Part shown: positions 4,631-9,866 of the stretch, one piece after another
Numbering within the stretch: the stretch's first letter is position 1
How the letters are laid out: every line of letters starts with the position of its first letter
Origin: Pseudomonadota bacterium
GTDB lineage: Bacteria; Pseudomonadota; Gammaproteobacteria; Burkholderiales; Rhodocyclaceae
DNA length: 9,866 nt
Assembly: GCA_023459095.1 (NCBI GenBank)
Contig: JAEWVQ010000274.1
Coordinates: 1-9,866, forward strand
Direction: 5' to 3'
Program-made: the position numbers and the translations under genes
The notes under the pieces: generated by a model
Told to the model about the DNA's origin: nothing
What the model saw: only the letters and a program-made list of their open reading frames with translations
The model's database searches: none

Positions 4631-5293
4631 ATGCTCAAGAAACTACTTGCCGCGGGCGTTCTCGCCGCGGCACTGTCCGGCGGCGCGCAGGCCGCGACGG
4701 TCAGTTACACCTCCACCATCGGCGAGGCCGATACCGACTGGAGCGGTACGCTGTCGGTGGCCAAGTTCGACGCCGCGCTCGGCAATCTGACCAAGGTCAC
4801 CTTCAACTATGGCGGCCTGCTGTGGTCGGCGCTGGAGGTGGAGAACCGCAGCACGGAATCGGGCACGGAGGTCACCGCCCACATGGTCGGTGCGATCGTG
4901 TTCGGTCTGCCCATCGGCGAGATCGTCGATCTGACCCTGGAGAACGCCTTCGCGGTTTCGCTCGCGGCGTTCGACGGCGCGATCGATTTCGCCGGCACTT
5001 CCGGCCATGCCTTCGCTCCGCGCACCAACGAGAATTACGACACGAAGACCTTCACCTCGCTGCTGTCGATGTTCCAGGGGCCGGGCACGCTCGACATCAC
5101 CGCCGATGCCAGTGGTTCGGTGCTGCTTTCCGGCGGCGGCAACGTGCTGTCCGGGATCGAGACCCGCGCCAGTGCCTGGCTCGAAGTGGTCTACGAATAT
5201 TCGACCGATACCTCGGTGCCCGAGCCGGCGCCGCTGGCCTTGCTGGGTGCGGGGCTGCTCGGGCTGGGGATCGCACGCCGCAAGCGCGGCTGA
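4631..5293 (+). CDS. Choice-of-anchor E type exoprotein with PEP-CTERM sorting signal (copy 2)
   Basis: A 220-residue secreted protein. The ATG at 4631 has GGAAA 5 bp upstream; the in-frame GTG at 4619 lacks a suitable site and would spoil the signal peptide start. Residues 1-21 are a Sec signal peptide (LKK, Ala/Leu core, cleavage after AQA). The mature domain repeats the copy 1 landmarks in register: DTDWSGTLSVAKFDAALGNLT, VFGLPIGEIVDLTLENAF, AFDGAIDFAGTSGHAF, TRASAWLEVVYEY. Residues 196-220 are the PEP-CTERM tail: VPEP, a hydrophobic stretch (LALLGAGLLGLGIA), then RRKRG. The linker before VPEP is two residues shorter than in copy 1. Expression is probably enhancer-dependent and driven by sigma-54. 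By analogy with Zoogloea, where PEP-CTERM proteins contribute to flocs, a matrix or surface role is plausible. The substrate or partner is unknown. Confidence 0.92.
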   Translation: MLKKLLAAGVLAAALSGGAQAATVSYTSTIGEADTDWSGTLSVAKFDAALGNLTKVTFNYGGLLWSALEVENRSTESGTEVTAHMVGAIVFGLPIGEIVDLTLENAFAVSLAAFDGAIDFAGTSGHAFAPRTNENYDTKTFTSLLSMFQGPGTLDITADASGSVLLSGGGNVLSGIETRASAWLEVVYEYSTDTSVPEPAPLALLGAGLLGLGIARRKRG

Positions 5294-5302
5294 TGCCCTG
5301 GC

Positions 5303-5324
5303 GGCGTGCGCTGGTGCGCACGCC
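5303..5324. repeat. Perfect 9-bp hairpin after PEP-CTERM copy 2
   Basis: GGCGTGCGC (5303-5311) pairs with GCGCACGCC (5316-5324) around a TGGT loop, 9 bp after the stop of copy 2 and 9 bp before a second hairpin. No T-run follows, so it may stabilise the 3' end of the mRNA or act with its neighbour rather than terminate on its own. Confidence 0.5.
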
Positions 5325-5333
5325 CTGAGCGCA

Positions 5334-5362
5334 GACGGGGCCGTGAGGCCCCGTCCTCGTTT
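5334..5362 (+). terminator. Terminator hairpin between convergent PEP-CTERM copy 2 and EamA transporter
   Basis: GACGGGGCC (5334-5342) pairs with GGCCCCGTC (5347-5355) around GTGA and is followed by CTCGTTT. The stem is strong but the T-run is imperfect. It lies in the gap between the plus-strand exoprotein gene and the end of the minus-strand transporter gene, and could serve both directions. Confidence 0.6.
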
Positions 5363-6240
5363 CAGCCCTTGCGCGCCAGCCACACGCCGCCGACGGCGAT
5401 GATCATGCCGGCGAGCGCGAGGCCGCTGAGGGTTTCGCCGAACATCGCCCACGCGATCAGCGCCGTGGTCGGCGGCGTGAGGTAGAACAGGCTGGCCACG
5501 TTTACCGCGCTGCCGCTGCGGATCAGCAGGTTGAGCAGGCTGATCGCGCCGAGCGACAGCACCACCACCAGCCACAGCAGGGCGAAGATGAACTCGCCGC
5601 GCCAATCGATCTGCATCGTTTCGGTCTGGCTCGCGAGCAGCGCGGTGAGCGCCAGCGACGGCAGGAACTGGACCACCGAGCCGGTGCGCAGATCGAAGCG
5701 CGGGCAGAAGCGCTTCTGGTACAAGGTGCCGGCGGTGATGCCGGCGAGCGCGGCGAGCGCCGGGCTCAGCATGTGGCCGAGCGCGGCCGCGTCGATGCCG
5801 CCGCCGAGCTTGTTGCCGACCACCAGCGCGACCCCGATGAAGCCGAGCGCGAGTCCGCCCCACTGCCGGGCGCTGACGCGTTCGCCGAGCAGGGCGCCGG
5901 CGCCGAGCGCGGTGAGCAGCGGCTGCATGCCGACCACCAGCGCGGTGACGCCCGCGGGCAGGCCGCGGTCGATGGCGACGAATACGCCGCCGAGGTAGAG
6001 CGCGTGCACCAGTACGCCGGTGACGCCGATGTGAAAGGCTTCGCGCGGGCTTTGCGGCCAGGAGGCGCGCATCGCCAGCGCCAGCGCGGTCATCAGCAGT
6101 ACGACCAGCACGTAGCGCGAGGACAGGAAGGTGAGCGGTTCGGCATAGGGCAGGCCGAACTTGGCGCCGATGAAGCCGGTGCTCCACAGCAGGACGAAGA
6201 GCAGCGGCATCGCGCGCTGGGCGAGGGGCGGGGAGGGCAT
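5362..6240 (-). CDS. EamA/DMT superfamily inner-membrane transporter
   Basis: A 292-residue very hydrophobic protein with two tandem EamA-type halves, the length usual for ten-helix drug/metabolite transporters. The first half begins PLLFVLLWSTGFIGAKFGLPYAEPLTFLSSRY, a family hallmark (W-S-T-GF near the start, then a conserved F-L-R/S-Y helix), and continues to VGMQPLLTALGAGALLGERVSARQWGGLALGFIGVALVV. The second half ends SLFYLTPPTTALIAWAMFGETLSGLALAGMIIAVGGVWLARKG, with the P-x-T..A...GE pattern. Members export or import small metabolites or amino acids; the substrate cannot be told. The ATG at 6240 has no clear Shine-Dalgarno sequence; an ATG at 6210 is an alternative that keeps all membrane segments. 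It lies downstream of yebC but behind the yebC terminator, so it probably has its own weak promoter or depends on readthrough. Confidence 0.92.
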   Translation of the reverse strand: MPSPPLAQRAMPLLFVLLWSTGFIGAKFGLPYAEPLTFLSSRYVLVVLLMTALALAMRASWPQSPREAFHIGVTGVLVHALYLGGVFVAIDRGLPAGVTALVVGMQPLLTALGAGALLGERVSARQWGGLALGFIGVALVVGNKLGGGIDAAALGHMLSPALAALAGITAGTLYQKRFCPRFDLRTGSVVQFLPSLALTALLASQTETMQIDWRGEFIFALLWLVVVLSLGAISLLNLLIRSGSAVNVASLFYLTPPTTALIAWAMFGETLSGLALAGMIIAVGGVWLARKG

Positions 6241-6297
6241 GCGGGTGTCGTTGTCGTTATGGGTGGTCGGGGGCGCGCAACGAACGACACGGGCAAT

Positions 6298-6323
6298 AAA
6301 AAAGCGGCGTCATGCGCCGCTTT
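6298..6323 (-). terminator. Intrinsic terminator of yebC
   Basis: On the minus strand AAAGCGGCG pairs with CGCCGCTTT (9 bp) around CATGA, and the T-run extends to six. It begins 28 bp after the yebC stop and separates yebC from the transporter gene. Confidence 0.88.
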
Positions 6324-6350
6324 GGATGAGTCCCGGACCGATCGCCGATG

Positions 6351-7076
6351 TCATTCGTCGAGCACCGCCGAAGTATAGACGTCCTGCACGTCGTCGAGCG
6401 CCTCGAGGGCGTCGAGCAGCTTCTGCATGCGCGCCGCATCGTCGCCGGAGAGTTCGGTCTCGTTCTGCGCCTTCATCGTGACCTCGCCGAACTCGGCGGT
6501 GAAGCCGGCCTTTTCCAGGGCTTCCTTGACCGCGGTGAATTCCCACGGGCCGGTGATGACTTCGATGGAGCCGTCGTCGTTGGTCACCACGTCCTCGGCG
6601 CCGGCTTCGAGCGCGGCTTCCATGAGCGCGTCCTCATTGGTGCCGGGCGCGAACATGAGCTGGCCGCAGTGCTTGAACTGGAACGCCACGCAGCCGTCGG
6701 TGCCCATGTTGCCGCCGTACTTGGAGAACGCATGGCGCACGTCGGCGACGGTGCGGGTCTTGTTGTCGGTCAGGCAATCGACGATCACTGCCGCGCCGGC
6801 GATGCCGTAGCCTTCGTAGCGCGCCTCCTCGTAGGTCACGCCCTCGAGTTGGCCGGTGCCGCGCTTGATGGCGTTCTCGATGTTGTCCTTGGGCATGGAT
6901 TCGCCCTTGGCCTTGTCCACGGCGAGGCGCAGCCGCGGATTGGCGGTGAGATCGCCGCCGCCCATTCTGGCGGCAACGGTGATTTCCTTGATCAGCTTGG
7001 TGAAAATCTTGCCCCGCTTGGCGTCCTGACGCCCTTTGCGGTGCTGGATATTGGCCCACTTGGAATGACCAGCCAT
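6351..7076 (-). CDS. yebC: YebC/PmpR family protein (TACO1 family)
   Basis: A 241-residue full-length YebC. The N-terminus is diagnostic: MAGHSKWANIQHRKGRQDAKRGKIFTKLIKEITVAAR, followed by GGDLTANPRLRLAVDKAKGESMPKDNIENAIKRGTG, the segment YEEARYEGYGIAGAAVIVDCLTDNKTRTVADVRHAFSKYGGNMG, and the acidic C-terminal domain ending QDVYTSAVLDE. The family has long been annotated as a DNA-binding regulator; more recent work links YebC-type proteins and mitochondrial TACO1 to translation through proline-rich stretches. The ATG at 7076 has GAGG 5 bp upstream (7082-7085), and a TATAAT box lies at 7118-7123. yebC is often next to ruvC; here 3.3 kb with ybjQ, two exoprotein genes and a transporter lies between them. 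It is divergent from the cysteine-rich protein gene. Confidence 0.97.
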   Translation of the reverse strand: MAGHSKWANIQHRKGRQDAKRGKIFTKLIKEITVAARMGGGDLTANPRLRLAVDKAKGESMPKDNIENAIKRGTGQLEGVTYEEARYEGYGIAGAAVIVDCLTDNKTRTVADVRHAFSKYGGNMGTDGCVAFQFKHCGQLMFAPGTNEDALMEAALEAGAEDVVTNDDGSIEVITGPWEFTAVKEALEKAGFTAEFGEVTMKAQNETELSGDDAARMQKLLDALEALDDVQDVYTSAVLDE

Positions 7077-7117
7077 AGCAACCTCGATGAAGCCGTGAAT
7101 AGATGGGAAGGCGCAGC

Positions 7118-7123
7118 ATTATA
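7118..7123 (-). promoter_or_regulatory. -10 box of yebC
   Basis: A perfect TATAAT on the minus strand, preceded by TG at one base's distance from an extended -10 arrangement (CTGTATAAT). It lies about 41 bp upstream of the yebC ATG and is isolated in GC-rich sequence. The expected -35 region is GC-rich without a match, so the promoter may rely on an activator or on the strong -10. Confidence 0.5.
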
Positions 7124-7210
7124 CAGAGCGCGCCCACCGTCCGCCGCTGCGCTTCTGGTAGATTGCGCCGCTGATGTCGGCGGGATGAGCCGGGGCGCAA
7201 GGAGCGGAAG

Positions 7211-7855
7211 GTGGAACGGATGATGCGGTGGTTGATGGTGTGGGTGTGCCTGTGCGGCGCGGGCGCGGCGGTGGCGCAGGACGAAACGGTGTACGGCGGC
7301 TGCGTCGATGCCCGCGGCGCGGCGGTGCCTACCTTCGCCGATGCGCAGCTGCCGCAGGCGGTGGCGACCGGCATCGAAGCCGGGCGCGCGGTGATCCGCC
7401 ACAACCCGGACCGGCTGCCGCGCCTGCTGCCGCAGAGCCGTGCCTTCCTCGTCGCCCAGGCCTGCGCGCGGCTCAATCTCGGCTATCCGGCACAAGGCGA
7501 GCTCGATCTGACGCAGGCACGGCGCGCCGATTGCGCAGCGCTTGCCACCCTGCGCCGCTCAGGCCTGCTCGGCGAGGGTGGTGCCGCCGAGCTCGACGCC
7601 GATCTGCAGCTGACCGATGAGGAATGGCGCGGGGTGCCGGGGCCGCGGCGGGCCTTCGCGCTCGCGGCCTGCGGTGCCGAGCGCGTGCCGGGGCGTCTGC
7701 AACTCGGGCCGACGACCGGATCGCCGGCGTGGAATGCCTGCGTGCGCGCCTGCGCGGCACCGCTCTACCAATGCCAGGCGCGTTGCGCGGCGGGCGGCTG
7801 CGCCGATTGCGAGGCCGCCTACGCACGCTGCGAGCGCGCCTGCGATGCGCGCTGA
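7211..7855 (+). CDS. Secreted cysteine-rich protein of unknown function
   Basis: I do not recognise the family. It encodes 214 residues. The GTG at 7211 is chosen because AAGGAG (7199-7204) lies 6 bp upstream; the ATG at 7220, with GGAAGG 8 bp upstream, is nearly as good. Either start leads into a Sec signal peptide (MMRWLMVWVCLCGAGAAVA, cleavage before QDE). The mature protein is Ala/Arg-rich with scattered Cys. It ends in a dense cluster of eight Cys in 35 residues: C177, C181, C188, C192, C197, C200, C207 and C211. These make two similar units, CX3C-X6-CX3C and CX2C-X6-CX3C, as in disulfide-linked helical hairpins. Export to the periplasm fits disulfide formation; metal binding is an alternative. 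It lies divergent from yebC and 42 bp before a HerA-like ATPase gene, with which it may share a transcript. Confidence 0.8.
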   Translation: MERMMRWLMVWVCLCGAGAAVAQDETVYGGCVDARGAAVPTFADAQLPQAVATGIEAGRAVIRHNPDRLPRLLPQSRAFLVAQACARLNLGYPAQGELDLTQARRADCAALATLRRSGLLGEGGAAELDADLQLTDEEWRGVPGPRRAFALAACGAERVPGRLQLGPTTGSPAWNACVRACAAPLYQCQARCAAGGCADCEAAYARCERACDAR

Positions 7856-7897
7856 TAAACTCGCCCCATCCTTTTTGTTTTCCGCCGGGGCCTTTCG

Positions 7898-9400
7898 ATG
7901 ACCGAACCGTTGCTGATCGCCAAATCCGCCGACAAGGACCTGTGCCTGCTGCCGCGCCTTGCCAACCGTCACGGCCTGATCACCGGGGCCACCGGTACCG
8001 GCAAGACGGTGACGCTGCAAAAGATGGCCGAAGCCTTCGCCTCGATCGGCGTGCCGGTGTTCCTCGCCGACGTCAAGGGCGACCTCTCCGGCATCGGCGC
8101 GCCCGGGGTGAAGTCCGACAAGCTGATGCAGCGTCTGGCCGCGATCGGCATCACCGAGTTTGCGCCGCGCGCCAATACCGCGGTGTTCTGGGATGTGTTC
8201 GGCGCCGCCGGCCATCCGGTGCGGGCGACGATTTCCGACATGGGGCCGCTGCTCATCGCCCGCCTGCTCAACCTCAACGACACCCAGGCCGGGGTGCTGC
8301 AGCTGGTGTTCAAGATCGCCGACGACAACGGCCTGCTGCTGCTCGACCTCAAGGACCTGCGCGCGATGGTGCAGCACGTGGGCGAGAACGCGAAGACCTA
8401 CACCACGGAATACGGCAACGTCTCCGCGGCCTCGATCGGTGCCATCCAGCGCAATCTGTTGGCGCTCGAGGAGCAGGGCGGCGACGTGTTCTTCGGCGAG
8501 CCCATGCTCGACATCGCCGACCTGATGCAGACCGATGCCGACGGTCGCGGCGTGATCAACGTGCTCGCCGCCGACAAGCTCTACCACTCGCCCAAGCTCT
8601 ATTCCACCTTCCTGCTGTGGATGCTGTCCGAACTCTTCGAGCAGCTGCCCGAGGTCGGCGACCTCGACAAGCCCAGGCTGGTGTTCTTCTTCGACGAGGC
8701 CCACCTGCTGTTCGCCGACGCGCCCAAGGCGTTGATCGAGAAGATCGAGCAGGTGGTGCGGCTGATCCGCTCCAAGGGCGTCGGCGTGTATTTCGTCACC
8801 CAGAACCCGCTCGACGTGCCCGAGACCGTGCTCGGTCAGCTCGGCAACCGCGTGCAACATGCGCTGCGCGCGTTCACGCCGCGCGACCAGAAGGCGGTGA
8901 AGACCGCGGCCGAGACCATGCGCGCCAACCCCGCGTTCGATGCCGCGACGGCAATCACCGAACTCGGTGTCGGCGAGGCGCTGGTGTCCTTTCTCGACGA
9001 CAAGGGCCGCCCCGAGATCGTCGAGCGCGCGATGGTGATCGCGCCCGCCTCGCGGTTGGGGCCGCTCGATGCTGCCGAGCGCAGCGCCGCGATCAAGGGC
9101 TCGGTGATCTACGGCACCTACGAGCAGGCGGTCGATCGCGAGTCGGCCTACGAGATGCTGCGCGCCAAGGCGGGCAGCGCCGAATCCGCGCAGGCGGCGG
9201 AGGCCGGGACGCCGGCCGCCGGCAATGCGCTCAACGACATCCTGTTCGGCTCCACCGGCCCGCGCGGCGGCAAGCGCGACGGCCTGGTGCAGATTGCGGC
9301 GAAGACGGTGACACGCACCATCGGCAGCTCGCTCGGCCGCCAGATCGTGCGCGGCCTGCTCGGCTCGCTGCTGGGTGGCGCCACCAACAAGCGGCGCTGA
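7898..9400 (+). CDS. YjgR/DUF853-type HerA-like P-loop ATPase
   Basis: A 500-residue cytoplasmic ATPase, the same length as E. coli YjgR. Residues 30-37 (GATGTGKT) are Walker A. Residues 261-269 (LVFFFDEAH) are Walker B with the catalytic Glu. Around them are conserved family segments: N-terminal LIAKSADKDLCLLPRLANRHGLITG, FLADVKGDLSGIG, ISDMGPLLIARLLNLNDTQ, IRSKGVGVYFVTQNPLDVPE (arginine and sensor-like region), LGNRVQHALRAFTPRDQKAVKTAAETMR, and a C-terminal GLLGSLLGGATNKRR. The family belongs to the HerA/FtsK superfamily of DNA-pumping or helicase ATPases; the cellular role of YjgR is not settled, so only ATPase activity is safe. The ATG at 7898 lacks a clear ribosome-binding site beyond GGGG, 8 bp upstream. 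It is an ordinary full-length copy without a partner nuclease such as NurA beside it. Confidence 0.94.
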   Translation: MTEPLLIAKSADKDLCLLPRLANRHGLITGATGTGKTVTLQKMAEAFASIGVPVFLADVKGDLSGIGAPGVKSDKLMQRLAAIGITEFAPRANTAVFWDVFGAAGHPVRATISDMGPLLIARLLNLNDTQAGVLQLVFKIADDNGLLLLDLKDLRAMVQHVGENAKTYTTEYGNVSAASIGAIQRNLLALEEQGGDVFFGEPMLDIADLMQTDADGRGVINVLAADKLYHSPKLYSTFLLWMLSELFEQLPEVGDLDKPRLVFFFDEAHLLFADAPKALIEKIEQVVRLIRSKGVGVYFVTQNPLDVPETVLGQLGNRVQHALRAFTPRDQKAVKTAAETMRANPAFDAATAITELGVGEALVSFLDDKGRPEIVERAMVIAPASRLGPLDAAERSAAIKGSVIYGTYEQAVDRESAYEMLRAKAGSAESAQAAEAGTPAAGNALNDILFGSTGPRGGKRDGLVQIAAKTVTRTIGSSLGRQIVRGLLGSLLGGATNKRR

Positions 9401-9408
9401 GCCGCACG

Positions 9409-9469
9409 CGGGCGGCGCGCCGCTGCCGCCCGTTCCCGCTGTATTTGCCGCCGGCGCGTGCGCGGCGGC
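9409..9469. repeat. Two GC-rich hairpins between the HerA-like gene and the second transporter
   Basis: CGGGCGGC (9409-9416) pairs with GCCGCCCG (9425-9432), and GCCGCC (9447-9452) pairs with GGCGGC (9464-9469). No T-run follows either hairpin closely, so they are weak candidates for termination or mRNA 3'-end protection before the transporter gene at 9488. Confidence 0.35.
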
Positions 9470-9487
9470 CCCTTCCGGATCTTCTTC

Positions 9488-9866
9488 ATGACGCAGGCGG
9501 CACACGGCGTCGGCATGGCGCTCGCCGTGTTCGGCGCGGTCGGTTTCTCGTTCAAGGCCATCCTGGTCAAGCTGTCGTATCGCCACGGCGTCGATGCCGA
9601 GACCCTGCTCGCGCTGCGCATGGCCTTCGCGCTGCCCTTCTTCCTCGCCATGGGCGGCGTCGCCAGCCGGCGCGCGGCGCAGGCGCTGGGCGCGCGCGAC
9701 TGGGTGTGGATGGCCGGGCTCGGCCTGTTCGGCTACTACCTCGCGAGCTATCTCGACTTTCTCGGCCTCGCCTACATCACCGCGGCGCTCGAACGCCTGA
9801 TCCTGTTCCTCAATCCGACCATCGTGCTGGTACTGTCGGCGCTCTTTCTCGGCAAGCGCATCACCC
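9488..9866 (+). CDS. EamA/DMT superfamily transporter, N-terminal part (truncated by window edge)
   Basis: ATG at 9488, then 126 codons open to the end of the window. At least four hydrophobic segments are visible: GVGMALAVFGAVGFSFKAILVKLSY, TLLALRMAFALPFFLAMGGV, WVWMAGLGLFGYYLASYLDFLGLAYI, and LERLILFLNPTIVLVLSALFLGKRIT. The order (F-S-F-KAILVKL, then LRM.FALPFF, then G..GYYLASYLDFLGL.yIta.leRLILFLNPTivvl.s..flgkri) is that of an EamA domain with the conserved Pro before the fourth helix. It is a different subgroup from the transporter at 5362-6240, which lacks the YYLASYLDF signature. The substrate is unknown. The ribosome-binding site is poor. The second EamA half should lie just beyond the window. 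Confidence 0.9.
   Translation, partial: MTQAAHGVGMALAVFGAVGFSFKAILVKLSYRHGVDAETLLALRMAFALPFFLAMGGVASRRAAQALGARDWVWMAGLGLFGYYLASYLDFLGLAYITAALERLILFLNPTIVLVLSALFLGKRIT

Noticed and set aside
4643..6187. A 514-codon minus-strand open frame spanning PEP-CTERM copy 2 and the transporter
   Set aside because: It covers two well-supported genes in other frames and two terminator hairpins, and its translation is Arg/Ala-rich without motifs.
7559..9586. A 675-codon open frame on the minus strand opposite the HerA-like ATPase
   Set aside because: It is fully antisense to a gene with clear Walker motifs and family length. Its translation is His/Arg/Gly/Ala-rich low complexity, a usual effect of GC-rich third codon positions.
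1..9866. CRISPR array, insertion sequence or rRNA
   Set aside because: I found no regularly spaced direct repeats, transposase motifs, terminal inverted repeats with target duplications, or rRNA sequence on either strand.

Overview
The window is GC-rich chromosomal DNA from a Gram-negative bacterium. The gene families (yebC, ruvC, a YjgR-type HerA-like ATPase, PEP-CTERM exoproteins with a sigma-54 promoter) suggest a betaproteobacterium, perhaps of the Rhodocyclales (Azoarcus/Thauera/Zoogloea type). That placement is inference from protein character, not from a search.

Layout. (1) 1-2194 looks like one end of a mobile or accessory island abutting the 3' end of tRNA-Lys(CTT). It holds a plus-strand run: the end of a RelE/HigB-type toxin, its NadS-like XRE antitoxin, an unrecognised 206-residue protein, a small excisionase-like HTH protein and a second small HTH protein. 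A probable terminator and about 300 bp without a credible gene follow, with three GGCTACAC repeats next to the tRNA. No integrase is visible. (2) 2151-2347 is the complete minus-strand tRNA-Lys transcription unit: promoter, tRNA with encoded CCA, and a GAAA-loop intrinsic terminator. (3) 2434-3311 (minus) is ybjQ followed by ruvC. (4) 3488-5355 (plus) is a tandem pair of about 60% identical exoproteins of the choice-of-anchor E type. Each has a signal peptide and a C-terminal PEP-CTERM sorting signal. Each is preceded, at about 150-160 bp from its start codon, by a nearly identical 17-bp dyad. The second also has a good sigma-54 -24/-12 promoter and an AT-rich tract between the dyad and the promoter. 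(5) 5362-7076 (minus) is an EamA/DMT transporter and yebC, each unit with its own hairpin nearby. (6) 7211-9866 (plus) is a secreted cysteine-rich protein of unknown function, a YjgR/DUF853 HerA-like ATPase, and the start of a second EamA transporter that runs off the end.

How the parts work together. The exoprotein pair is the most distinctive system: the sequences fit enhancer-dependent, sigma-54-driven expression of surface or matrix proteins that would be processed by an exosortase encoded elsewhere. ruvC, yebC and the HerA-like ATPase are housekeeping. ruvC has no ruvAB next to it here; a tRNA and the island occupy that side. Nothing in the window amounts to a clearly new defence or mobile system. 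The best leads are the shared 17-bp operator, the paired CX3C cysteine protein and the unknown gene behind the toxin-antitoxin pair.
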